Assembly (NCBI GenBank): GCA_027343965.1
Contig: DAHWJX010000143.1
Coordinates: 1 to 8,197, forward strand
Source: JAKACU01 sp021821185
GTDB lineage: Bacteria > Bacillota > Bacilli > Alicyclobacillales > SLC66
Direction: 5' to 3'
DNA: 8,197 nucleotides
The position numbers and the translations under genes are program-made. Under the pieces are notes generated by a model. It ran no database searches. It was not told the DNA's origin and saw only the letters and a program-made list of their open reading frames with translations. The first letter of the stretch is position 1. Each line of letters starts with the position of its first letter. Positions 1 to 6,197 of the stretch are shown here, piece by piece.

Positions 1-192
1 TGTGTGAAAGCGTTCTGTCGAGGTGATATGCACAAAGTCCAGAATCTGAATCACAATCGCAGGTTGTAAAACGCCATAGTCTCGGCCTCGTTGTATTTGT
101 TCATCATACATGCGCGACCAATAGAGTAAGCTACGTTTTACGATAGCGTAAAGTCGACCATCAAATCCATATATCGTTTCATTGGGTTTCTC
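1..192 (-). pseudogene. Rpn-type PD-(D/E)XK nuclease/transposase fragment, 5'-truncated, runs off left edge
   Basis: Translating the minus strand from 192 gives an open frame of 64 codons to the window edge. It contains RSLLYWSRMYDEQIQRGRDY followed by LQPAIVIQILDF. This is the conserved middle of the Rpn/COG5464 family (recombination-promoting nuclease, often annotated as PD-(D/E)XK nuclease family transposase). The part that normally precedes it, with the acidic catalytic residues and a DIEIQ-like strand, is missing. Instead the frame opens directly after the stop codon of the neighbouring membrane-protein gene, with no ATG, GTG or TTG before the conserved block. A nearby ATG at 182 is in another frame and stops after 14 codons. 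I infer a 5'-deleted remnant of a mobile-type nuclease gene. Its 3' end lies outside the window, so the rest cannot be judged. The family assignment rests on motif memory only. Confidence 0.72.
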
Positions 193-588
193 TCACTTCA
201 CCAAGCGCAACAGCAAGATCCAACTGATCAAGATGATGTAAAGACTCGTTACCCACTGTTCAAACGGGTCTACGTTATTTAAGCTCACGGCGATGATCGC
301 AAGCAAGTTGAGCGCGACAATCGCAAGAAGGCTCGCCCAACCACGAAAAATTCTCAAGTGCTTGCGAGAGAACCACAGCACCAAATCCAAGACAAACGTC
401 GCTCCAGACGTTTGCAGTCCAGGGTGGGTCATGTAACTTTGCAGGATCAATCCCGAGATGCCGGTCATGACGATCAGCAACAGCAGGGGGTAGTCGCGCA
501 CAAAGCGCACGACAGTGTCAATCACGTGGTCACGCAAGTAGTTATGGTTCCTACGTACGTCTTTATGTACATCGCTACCTTTATGCAT
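193..588 (-). CDS. small unknown integral membrane protein, 131 aa, at the end of the leftward EPS operon
   Basis: I do not recognise the family. The N-terminus (about residues 1-33) is basic and histidine-rich. Hydrophobic stretches follow at about 34-52, 61-74 (short), 83-103 and 111-129, which suggests three or four membrane helices with short loops. The start chosen is the ATG at 588, because GGAGG lies four bases upstream at 597-593. The frame stays open upstream to a TTG at 612, but no ribosome site precedes that codon. The gene follows the sugar transferase on the same strand after 72 bases and no terminator is visible between them, so it is probably in the same operon. A role in polysaccharide assembly or export is inference from position only. 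The reading frame ends exactly where an Rpn-like remnant begins in the same frame, so its present C-terminus might have been set by that junction. Confidence 0.72.
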   Translation of the reverse strand: MHKGSDVHKDVRRNHNYLRDHVIDTVVRFVRDYPLLLLIVMTGISGLILQSYMTHPGLQTSGATFVLDLVLWFSRKHLRIFRGWASLLAIVALNLLAIIAVSLNNVDPFEQWVTSLYIILISWILLLRLVK

Positions 589-661
589 AAAACCTCCATG
601 GCCCATCCGCAATTAGGATTAACCAGACACCGTCTTCATCATCATCTACCATTACCATCAT
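581..661 (-). CDS. possible 26-codon coupling or leader ORF between transferase and membrane-protein genes
   Basis: The transferase stop overlaps an ATG in a TAATG arrangement at 663-659. From this ATG a 26-codon frame runs to a TAA at 583-581, which overlaps the first codons of the downstream membrane-protein gene (ATG at 588). The peptide would read MMVMVDDDEDG, then a hydrophobic stretch VWLILIA, then DGPWRFYA. The ribosome site is weak (GGTG a few bases before). The exact bridging of the two genes, by stop-start overlap at one end and an 8-base overlap at the other, suggests translational coupling. With only 26 codons it could also be chance. No homologue is known to me. Confidence 0.33.
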   Translation of the reverse strand: MMVMVDDDEDGVWLILIADGPWRFYA

Positions 662-2040
662 TAACTGGCACCGTCATGAAATAGCACGGCAGGAATCGTT
701 TTGAAAAGTATATACCAATCACGCAGATACGACCACTGATCGATGTAGCTCAGATCCATCATCATCCAGCGATCAAAATCAACGTTGTTTCTGCCGCTGA
801 TCTGCCAGATGCACGTGATGCCAGGGCGAACCGATAGGCGTCGGCGCTGCCATGGTTCGTACTTTTCCACCTCCGAAGGCAAGGGAGGTCGTGGACCGAC
901 GAGACTCATGTGGCCTAAAAACACATTCCATAATTGGGGGAGTTCATCGAGACTGGTCTTTCGCAGGAACTTCCCGATGGGAGTAACGCGTGGATCATTC
1001 GTGATCTTAAAGACAGGGCCTGACATCTCATTTAAATGTTCCAAGGATTTTTTGATCTTTTCCGCATCGACGACCATGCTGCGAAATTTGATCAAAGGAA
1101 AAGTTCTTCCTCGTAGTCCTACACGCTCTTGCACAAAAAAGACGGGGCCAGGGCTTGTCCACTTGATGAGTATCATGATAATGAGATAGACAGGTGATAA
1201 GATGATCAGCGCAATCCCTGCTAAGAAGATATCCGTCAGGCGTTTAAAAGCGCGGCCAAAAGGTGCATTGCGGTGTGGCAAGATGCGAATTGCCGTTCCA
1301 TAGGGCATCTCGATCACCTCATGGCGCGCGGCGGTGAGCGATAGCTGCCCGATCAACAGTTCAGATGGGATACCGCGTAATTGGCAAGCGCGAATACAAT
1401 ACTCGATCTCTTTGGCAGCAAGCGTGGGATAGAGCATCACGCAATCCACGGCGTTTGTCTCAAGGTACGCTTCAAGGCCGCCCACGGTGCCAAGTTGTGA
1501 TGTCGACGAGGCCAAGTGCATCGTATCCATAGAGCCTGAGATAGCAAAGCTAGCACTGGCTACTTCTTGATAGGCAGCTTGGGATTCTTTATCGGCATCC
1601 GGTACGATGATGAGTCGTCGATCGGAGTTTTTCATCATTTTAAACGCGGTTTTTAGGATAAAGACGATTATGAGAAATAAGGCAAAGCTGATGATCGCAA
1701 AGCCGATTGCGATGATGCGGCTCAATTGATTGAGGTGAAAAAGAAAGATGGTCGTGCCATAGAGTAGAAGCGAAAAGATCGTGGATTTGAGCGTATGAAT
1801 GACATGGTCATAAAAAGGTTTGCTCAGATCAGGACTATGTTCTTGACGCATGGCAAGCACGATGCCCCACACGACAAGTAAGATGCCTAGCGTCATCAAG
1901 CTTAGCGGAGAGTGAAATTGAAAAGGTATCTTGGATTTGACCGCTAAAAAAAGATTATACGATAAGATAAAAGAGACTAAAAGTCCGATGATTTGCAACA
2001 AATTATGTATTCTTGTTAGCATTTTAAGGTGATCTGCCAT
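661..2040 (-). CDS. polyprenyl-phosphate sugar-1-phosphate transferase (EPS initiating enzyme), 459 aa
   Basis: This enzyme should move a sugar-1-phosphate from a nucleotide sugar to undecaprenyl phosphate at the inner face of the membrane, the first step of a polysaccharide repeat unit. The N-terminal half has four predicted helices (about residues 14-34, 47-64, 86-102, 107-129), then a soluble CoA-binding-like region (about 140-255). The C-terminal catalytic domain (about 264-459) shows the family signatures: a hydrophobic re-entrant helix at 268-292, SPGPVFFVQERVG (297-309), IKFRSM (317-322), the acidic pair in TSLDELPQLWNV (362-373), SLVGPRPPLP (379-388) and RPGITCIWQISGR (405-417). Length and layout fit the WbaP/CpsE/EpsE type. 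The start is supported by GGGGGA nine bases upstream. It sits 41 bases after the phosphatase gene on the same strand. The sugar transferred (galactose, glucose or another) cannot be read from the sequence. Confidence 0.95.
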   Translation of the reverse strand: MADHLKMLTRIHNLLQIIGLLVSFILSYNLFLAVKSKIPFQFHSPLSLMTLGILLVVWGIVLAMRQEHSPDLSKPFYDHVIHTLKSTIFSLLLYGTTIFLFHLNQLSRIIAIGFAIISFALFLIIVFILKTAFKMMKNSDRRLIIVPDADKESQAAYQEVASASFAISGSMDTMHLASSTSQLGTVGGLEAYLETNAVDCVMLYPTLAAKEIEYCIRACQLRGIPSELLIGQLSLTAARHEVIEMPYGTAIRILPHRNAPFGRAFKRLTDIFLAGIALIILSPVYLIIMILIKWTSPGPVFFVQERVGLRGRTFPLIKFRSMVVDAEKIKKSLEHLNEMSGPVFKITNDPRVTPIGKFLRKTSLDELPQLWNVFLGHMSLVGPRPPLPSEVEKYEPWQRRRLSVRPGITCIWQISGRNNVDFDRWMMMDLSYIDQWSYLRDWYILFKTIPAVLFHDGAS

Positions 2041-2081
2041 ATAGTGATGTCCCCCGAAATCACGTTACTGTATTCTATTCG

Positions 2082-2822
2082 TTACGAAAGCTTTGACGTC
2101 TGCCAAACTAGCTCGGCATTTTCGACAAATCTCGTTGCTTCATTCACGTATCCCCACTTCTTTGTAATCCAATCATAGGAAACTTGCAAGCCTGGTTTGC
2201 GAATCTGTGGATCATGTGCATCGCTTGCTACCAAATGGACAAAACCTTCGCCTATCCACCGTCTCGACAATTTTTGACATAAGGAGCCAAATTCCCCCGT
2301 GATGGACCCTGTGGTCACTTGCATCCATGCGCCTTCTTCGATCGCTTGCGCGACTTTATCGTCATCTTTTTGCGCGATGAGGTTTCTTTCTGGATGCGCG
2401 ATGATCGGCGTGATCTCACGAAGCCGCAGTTCATAGATCAGTTCGTTCGCTTCACTGGGCCATTCTCTTGTGGGAAATTCCAAAAGAAGAAAGCGCGGTC
2501 CGACCTTCTTAGCACCAAGACATAAGGCAACGCCTTGCTCTAGGTGAGAAAGGAGATCGCGATGATGTCTGACTTCCATACCAATTTGAAGCTCGAGGGG
2601 AATGCCTTGCGCAACCAAAGCCGTCTGAAGATCGAGAAGGGCCTTTTGACTCACGGCAGGGTCGGCGTGGTACGAAGGTGAAAAGCCATGTGGCGTGGCG
2701 AAGATTTTGGTCACACCATCGGCGAGCCAAGCACGCGCCATGGCGTTTGAGATGTTTATTTCAAGCGGTCCATCATCAAGGCCTGGGAGAATATGCGTGT
2801 GAAGATCAACGAAGTCGGACAT
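2082..2822 (-). CDS. PHP-type protein-tyrosine phosphatase, CpsB/YwqE family, 246 aa
   Basis: This is a metal-dependent phosphatase of the PHP (polymerase and histidinol phosphatase) superfamily that removes phosphate from the tyrosine-rich tail of bacterial tyrosine kinases and so resets EPS synthesis. Metal ligands are visible in order: DLHTHILPGLDDGP (residues 6-19, H8 and H10), ATPH (42-45), the glutamate of GMEVRHH (81-87, E83), LLLEFP (112-117), IIAHPER (140-146) and ASDAHD (199-204). Length is normal for the family, whose members are about 250 residues. The start is supported by GGGGTGA about six bases upstream. It is the first gene of the leftward operon, driven by the promoter at 2851-2879. 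Its likely substrate is the kinase encoded divergently at 3794. That pairing is inference from family knowledge and proximity. Confidence 0.95.
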   Translation of the reverse strand: MSDFVDLHTHILPGLDDGPLEINISNAMARAWLADGVTKIFATPHGFSPSYHADPAVSQKALLDLQTALVAQGIPLELQIGMEVRHHRDLLSHLEQGVALCLGAKKVGPRFLLLEFPTREWPSEANELIYELRLREITPIIAHPERNLIAQKDDDKVAQAIEEGAWMQVTTGSITGEFGSLCQKLSRRWIGEGFVHLVASDAHDPQIRKPGLQVSYDWITKKWGYVNEATRFVENAELVWQTSKLS

Positions 2823-2850
2823 AGAAGTTTCACCCCATTTTTATAAGATT

Positions 2851-2879
2851 ATCATAAAAAAGATTGCGGAAATTGACAA
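2851..2879 (-). promoter_or_regulatory. sigma-A-type promoter for the leftward phosphatase-transferase operon
   Basis: On the minus strand TTGTCA (2879-2874) and TATGAT (2856-2851) are separated by 17 bases. This is close to the vegetative consensus TTGACA-17-TATAAT. Transcription would start near 2844, leaving a short leader that carries the GGGGTGA ribosome site before the ATG at 2822. It is assigned by eye only. Confidence 0.72.
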
Positions 2880-2932
2880 GGAATTCTATAGTGAAAAAGA
2901 CAAGTTTCGCCTGTAAATTACTATATTCGTGT

Positions 2933-2960
2933 TTGACCGACATGATTGTCCGTGTATAAT
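2933..2960 (+). promoter_or_regulatory. sigma-A-type promoter for the rightward adaptor-kinase operon
   Basis: TTGACC (2933-2938) and a perfect TATAAT (2955-2960) are separated by 16 bases. Transcription should start near 2967, about 32 bases before the ATG at 2999. With the leftward promoter at 2851-2879, this makes a compact divergent control region in which one bound regulator could act on both operons. Confidence 0.75.
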
Positions 2961-2998
2961 AGAGCGCGACAAGACTATGAGTACAAGTGAGGTTACGT

Positions 2999-3778
2999 AT
3001 GGAGGGCACAGCAGAAATTTCTTTGAAAGAATATTGGGCCATCATTAAGCGCTGGTGGGTGATGATCGTCAGCATCACGGTGATCGCGGCCTTGGTAAGC
3101 GGTATCGCTAGTGAATTTTTTATCAAACCGACGTACGAAGAAAGTACCACGCTACTCGTAAACCAAAAGACGACGCCGAGCCAAGCCGCGATGGATGCTT
3201 TGTATAGTGCCATTCAAGCCAATGAATCTTTGGTGCAAACCTATAGTCAAATTATGACGAGTAACGTTATTTTAGATAATGTGATACAAGACTTAAAACT
3301 TTCCTATAAACCTTCACAATTAGCCAGTATGATCTCACTAACATCGAATAACCAATCCGAAGTCATTACCTTAAATGTCAAAGCAAACTCGGCTGATCTT
3401 GCCGCTAACATCGCCAATACTCTGGCATCGGTGTTTCAAAAGAAAGTCGTGCAGATCATGCAAGTGAGTAACGTGCAGATCATCGATCCTGCTGTGGTTC
3501 AAGCGAATACGCCGCCAGTGAGTCCCAATAAGAAGCAAAATATCGCGATTGCGTTCATCCTCGGTCTGATGGTCAGTGTCGGTCTTGCCTTTTTGATCGA
3601 ATATCTGGATGACTCGGTTCGTTCGGAAGAAGAAGCTGCGCAAATTCTTGGTGTACCTGTACTTGGTGTCGTTCCTTTGATTCATCCTGCGACAGAAAGC
3701 AAAGCTGCGAAGGCAGTGCAAAGTTCGGCGAGTGCTGTGGTTCAAACGGCAGCAAGTAGTGCTATAAAACGCGACTAA
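2999..3778 (+). CDS. Wzz/YveK-type polysaccharide co-polymerase, membrane adaptor of the tyrosine kinase, 259 aa
   Basis: This membrane protein controls polysaccharide chain length and activates the cytoplasmic BY-kinase. Visible features are a short cytoplasmic N-terminus (MEGTAEISLKEYWAIIKRWW), TM1 at about residues 20-40, an extracytoplasmic domain with helical segments to about 170, the proline-rich PPVSPNKK (172-179) typical just before TM2, TM2 at about 182-201, and a cytoplasmic tail. The tail holds LDDSVRSEEEAAQILG followed by PVLGVVPLI, the segment known in this family to contact the kinase. The last 30 residues are alanine- and serine-rich and low in complexity. I chose the ATG at 2999 because GAGGT lies five bases upstream. 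An in-frame GTG at 2987 has no ribosome site. The kinase gene follows after 15 bases, so the two are co-transcribed. Confidence 0.94.
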   Translation: MEGTAEISLKEYWAIIKRWWVMIVSITVIAALVSGIASEFFIKPTYEESTTLLVNQKTTPSQAAMDALYSAIQANESLVQTYSQIMTSNVILDNVIQDLKLSYKPSQLASMISLTSNNQSEVITLNVKANSADLAANIANTLASVFQKKVVQIMQVSNVQIIDPAVVQANTPPVSPNKKQNIAIAFILGLMVSVGLAFLIEYLDDSVRSEEEAAQILGVPVLGVVPLIHPATESKAAKAVQSSASAVVQTAASSAIKRD

Positions 3779-3793
3779 GTGCAAAGGGTGTTT

Positions 3794-4492
3794 ATGATGA
3801 AAGAGACGGATAGACAGCAAAACCTGGTGACCATTTTAAATCCGAATTCCACCGTGTCAGAAGTGTATCGTGTGATTCGCGCGAACCTTGACTTCATGGG
3901 TGTCGATGAACCGATTCGCTCGATGGTGGTCACAAGCAGCATGCCTGGAGAAGGCAAAACGGTGACAGGCGCTAACTTTGCGATCGTCAATGCCCAAGCA
4001 GGACGCCGCACGATCATTGTCGATGCGGATCTGCGTAAACCGATGATGCACAGGGTATTTCAGCTATCGAATCAAACCGGTGTGACGAGTGTATTGATCA
4101 AGCAAAGCGAGCTTACATCAGCCATCCAGCACACGAAAGTCGAGAACCTTGATGTGCTGACAAGCGGTGCACTTCCGCCAAATCCCGCAGAAGTTGTGGG
4201 ATCCAAAGCGATGAAAGAGCTCATCAAACAACTTACCGAGATGTATGACCTTGTGATCGTCGACTCTCCGCCTGTTCTTTCGGTAGCGGATGCACGACTA
4301 CTGGGGCAGGAGGTCAATGGCGTGCTCTTTGTCGTTAGTGCTCATCAGGTGAGCAAGGTGGCCTTGAAGAAGGCGAAGGAGTCCTTGGATCTTGTCGGTG
4401 TCAAGATTATTGGGACGATACTCAATAAGAAGAAACTCACGAAAAGCGAGAATTATTATTATTACCATTACGGGTATGGTACGAAAGCTTAG
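3794..4492 (+). CDS. BY-type protein-tyrosine kinase, CpsD/YwqD family, 232 aa
   Basis: This cytoplasmic autokinase phosphorylates its own tyrosine-rich tail when activated by the adaptor encoded just upstream, and cycles with the PHP phosphatase to drive EPS synthesis. Motifs in order: the oligomerisation motif ExxRxxR in SEVYRVIRANLDF (E23, R26, R29), Walker A SSMPGEGKT (48-56), Walker A' IIVDADLRKP (74-83) and Walker B LVIVDSPP (153-160). The C-terminal cluster SENYYYYHYGYGTKA holds six tyrosines (221-224, 226, 228). Length is normal for the Gram-positive split type. The ribosome site AAAGGG (3783-3788) precedes two adjacent ATG codons at 3794 and 3797, either of which may be used. A GTG at 3779 would lie upstream of that site and is rejected. 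A strong terminator follows the gene. Confidence 0.95.
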   Translation: MMKETDRQQNLVTILNPNSTVSEVYRVIRANLDFMGVDEPIRSMVVTSSMPGEGKTVTGANFAIVNAQAGRRTIIVDADLRKPMMHRVFQLSNQTGVTSVLIKQSELTSAIQHTKVENLDVLTSGALPPNPAEVVGSKAMKELIKQLTEMYDLVIVDSPPVLSVADARLLGQEVNGVLFVVSAHQVSKVALKKAKESLDLVGVKIIGTILNKKKLTKSENYYYYHYGYGTKA

Positions 4493-4508
4493 TATAAGGC
4501 GAATTCAC

Positions 4509-4520
4509 TTATAGATGTAA
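4509..4520 (+). repeat. 12-bp direct repeat TTATAGATGTAA, left copy
   Basis: This exact 12-mer occurs again at 5727-5738 in the same orientation. The two copies bracket the leftward helix-turn-helix gene and its upstream region, about 1.2 kb. The last two bases lie in the left arm of the terminator stem. It may be a trace of an insertion or rearrangement, or chance in AT-rich intergenic DNA. Confidence 0.55.
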
Positions 4521-4553
4521 ACACGGCCTCTTGAGTAGGAAGCCGTGTTTTTT
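4519..4553 (+). terminator. intrinsic terminator of the adaptor-kinase operon
   Basis: The arms AAACACGGC (4519-4527) and GCCGTGTTT (4542-4550) form a perfect 9-bp stem around a 14-base loop. A run of six T (4548-4553) follows. It begins 27 bases after the kinase stop codon. Read on the other strand the hairpin lies past the end of the converging gene at 4578, but without a good T run there, so it is mainly a rightward terminator. Confidence 0.88.
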
Positions 4554-4577
4554 CATTTTTATCTTTCTTTTTGGAAC

Positions 4578-5492
4578 TTATCTGCTTGATAAGAATGTGC
4601 TTACTTGATGGTCTACATAGCGTTGAATCTGTTCATTGGCCACTTGCTCTCCTAACATGTCAGAGAGGTCGTTATAGGCGTTGCAGACCGCGTCTTGTAG
4701 CATCTGTAATGCCAAATGTATGGCACTTTGCTTAGACTGTTCTAGGGGCTTGCCATTGTCTGATGAGGTTGTCCGTACTTCGCCACAGGACGTGATAGGA
4801 AGCGATAGCTGAATGGTTGAAAGGATGATTGCCGCAGTATCGGTAGTAGGTAGGGATGGCTTTTCAAGGCTCGTCACCATTTTGATGTGCGATCTTGCAT
4901 TGGATAGGTCAACGTTTGTTTTTGTAGGGGCAAGTTGAGTATGCTCCCTACGTGGATTACTAGGAAGTGTTTGTTGTGTGGCGGTGATGTTGTCCTTACC
5001 GACTAAGTCGTTGATCTGCTGCTGTTCTTCAGAACCTTCGATCAACGACCACTTATGTAACCAGTGAAATAAGGCCGGGCCACTGATGCCTTGCTCTTTT
5101 GCGATGCGGTTCTTGCTCTTGCCTTTGGCACGTTCCAAGAGGTACTCTTCTTTGGTCAATGAGAATCCCACGCGGGTTTGCTCCTTTCTTGTGTACTTTA
5201 CGCGATGATATTCCATCAAGCGCGGTACGGAAAAGCCTTCCTTATCAAGAATGTCACCTAGGAGTGTCAGTATCTCTTTATCAGCCTCTGTATAGCGCGT
5301 GGCGATCAATGGCGATAAAGAAACGCCGAAAACTTCACAGGCGACTTGTAAGCTCGTTCGGTTAGAAATCCAGTGAAGCGTTTCCTTCCAAGTCATGCCA
5401 TGTTGATTGCCAAAATTTTTAATCATGGCGTACCAGTTAATCTCATCAGTAGCTACACTGTCCGTTGTAGCCGAGACCTGTGGTGTGCTCAT
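4578..5492 (-). CDS. unrecognised 304-aa protein with a helix-turn-helix, possible phage- or mobile-type regulator
   Basis: I cannot name this family. The clearest element is a helix-turn-helix at about residues 112-150, with LTKEEYLLERAKGKSKNRIA, then KEQGISGPALFHWLHKWSL. This resembles the small DNA-binding modules seen in phage and transposon-related proteins of Bacillota. Before it, residues 30-110 are mostly helical and include RYTEADKEILTLLGDILDKE, which could be a second recognition unit. Residues 150-250 are polar, rich in Q, T, S and N, and probably disordered. The last 50 or so residues look helical (AIHLALQMLQDAVCNAY). There is no membrane segment. I chose the ATG at 5492 because GGGGG lies seven bases upstream at 5504-5500. 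The frame extends to an ATG at 5558 that has no ribosome site. The gene converges on the kinase terminator and is bracketed by 12-bp direct repeats. A role as DNA-binding regulator is inference. Confidence 0.7.
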   Translation of the reverse strand: MSTPQVSATTDSVATDEINWYAMIKNFGNQHGMTWKETLHWISNRTSLQVACEVFGVSLSPLIATRYTEADKEILTLLGDILDKEGFSVPRLMEYHRVKYTRKEQTRVGFSLTKEEYLLERAKGKSKNRIAKEQGISGPALFHWLHKWSLIEGSEEQQQINDLVGKDNITATQQTLPSNPRREHTQLAPTKTNVDLSNARSHIKMVTSLEKPSLPTTDTAAIILSTIQLSLPITSCGEVRTTSSDNGKPLEQSKQSAIHLALQMLQDAVCNAYNDLSDMLGEQVANEQIQRYVDHQVSTFLSSR

Positions 5493-5676
5493 CCTACTTC
5501 CCCCACTTACCTTATGGTTTGCATGTAACTTATAAGTAGCTCCCCCGAGCGAGATCATCGAACTATAGCCTATTACTGCACACTTCGACGAACTCTATAT
5601 GCATTCGACAAGTTTCTTTTATTTTCCTGCTGAAATCGTAAGGAGATAGTAGAGCATTTATCTTCATAAACATAAC

Positions 5677-5748
5677 CATCTATAAAGAGCAGCCAAACGA
5701 TTTCTTTTGATTATAAGTGGGAATGGTTATAGATGTAAGCTGGCTGCT
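5677..5748 (+). repeat. interleaved inverted repeats able to form an H-type pseudoknot
   Basis: CATCTATAA (5677-5685) pairs with TTATAGATG (5727-5735) over nine bases. AGCAGCCA (5688-5695) pairs with TGGCTGCT (5741-5748) over eight. The order of the arms is crossed (first-left, second-left, first-right, second-right), so both stems together give a pseudoknot, not a nested hairpin. The connecting loops are 2, 31 and 5 bases. A T-rich run, TTTTTTCTTTT, begins 14 bases further on at 5762. The second arm of stem 1 is part of the 12-bp repeat. Whether the region is transcribed is unknown. Confidence 0.4.
5727..5738 (+). repeat. 12-bp direct repeat TTATAGATGTAA, right copy
   Basis: This is identical to 4509-4520. 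Nine of its bases also occur in inverted orientation at 5677-5685. Beyond the 12-mer the flanks of the two copies resemble each other only loosely, so this is not a long duplication. Confidence 0.55.
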
Positions 5749-5886
5749 TGCTTAGCAAAAGTTTTTTCTTTTGAGTTGATACAGAAACGTCAATGTAATT
5801 AGGCACTAAACGGTCGATATGGTAGGTGTTCGCCATGGTGTATACTAATAAGATGGGGTTATAATAGAAGCTTAGGTGGTCTTGTC

Positions 5887-6162
5887 ATGGTAATAATTCG
5901 TAGTACAAGTCGAGTGCCATCCACCTTAAAAAACCATAATCGACGACACATAAAGTGTCATCGTGTAATGAGAGTCATTGAGACTCCTAACATCTCAAAA
6001 TACACAATTGAACAGGCGCTCAGATATGCAAAGGCAACATTGGCTATCGAAGGGCAATTTGTGTCAAAGGATTCAGAAGACATTGTGCGAAAACGCGTAG
6101 AGGGAAAAATGACGCATGACGAATTCAGAAAATCGGCGTTAGATCTGGCCCTTAACCGATAA
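5887..6162 (+). CDS. VbhA-type antitoxin of a class I Fic toxin-antitoxin pair, 91 aa
   Basis: The C-terminal two thirds (about residues 36-91) match the antitoxin VbhA pattern: a helix YTIEQALRYAKATLAIEG, then FVSKDSEDIVRKRVEGKMTH and DEFRKSALDLAL. TLAIEG (51-56) carries the inhibitory motif (S/T)xxxE(G/N), whose glutamate (E55) is known in this family to block ATP binding in the Fic active site. The pairing is supported by the Fic remnant that follows directly. The ATG at 5887 has AGGTGG seven bases upstream. The first 30 or so residues are basic and not typical of the family; an internal ATG at 5968 would give a family-sized protein but has no good ribosome site. With the toxin broken, this is probably an orphan antitoxin. 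The frame itself looks intact. Confidence 0.8.
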   Translation: MVIIRSTSRVPSTLKNHNRRHIKCHRVMRVIETPNISKYTIEQALRYAKATLAIEGQFVSKDSEDIVRKRVEGKMTHDEFRKSALDLALNR

Positions 6163-6197
6163 GATGTTCATTTAGTCAAAGTACTGTTATCCTATAT

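Larger units (their letters stand above)
5559..5886. other. gene-free, AT-rich divergent intergenic stretch between the helix-turn-helix gene and the Fic antitoxin
   Basis: No open frame of useful length or with a ribosome site is seen on either strand. The left end carries the upstream region of the leftward gene; a perfect 10-bp palindrome, ACTTATAAGT, lies nearby at 5528-5537. The middle carries a set of inverted repeats (5677-5748). The right end has possible -10 boxes for the antitoxin: TATACT (5841-5846) or TATAAT (5860-5865). Neither has a convincing -35 box at the usual distance, so I do not assign a promoter. Confidence 0.6.

Noticed and set aside
616..660. ATG/CAT-rich microrepeat between transferase and membrane-protein genes
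   Set aside because: The repeats are only three-base runs of a few units and are explained at least as well by the short ORF's MMVMVDDDE codons. They are not a meaningful tandem repeat.
785..1189. 134-codon plus-strand ORF
   Set aside because: It lies antisense inside the catalytic half of the sugar transferase, has no recognisable domains, and is a shadow of that gene.
2976..3047. short ORF from an ATG at 2976 overlapping the adaptor start
   Set aside because: It is out of frame with the adaptor, has no ribosome site and ends after about 20 codons. The ATG at 2999 has GAGGT at the right distance.
2830..3213. 127-codon minus-strand ORF across the divergent promoter region
   Set aside because: It covers both promoters and the start of the adaptor gene, has no ribosome site and no family features, and is antisense to a well-supported gene.
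3371..3820. 149-codon minus-strand ORF
   Set aside because: It is antisense to the adaptor gene, with cysteine- and histidine-rich composition typical of shadow frames.
5493..5558. 22-residue N-terminal extension of the helix-turn-helix protein from an ATG at 5558
   Set aside because: There is no ribosome site upstream of 5558, while GGGGG is well placed before the ATG at 5492.
5841..5865. TATACT and TATAAT boxes as antitoxin promoter
   Set aside because: No acceptable -35 box at 16-18 bases was found for either, so they are mentioned but not called.
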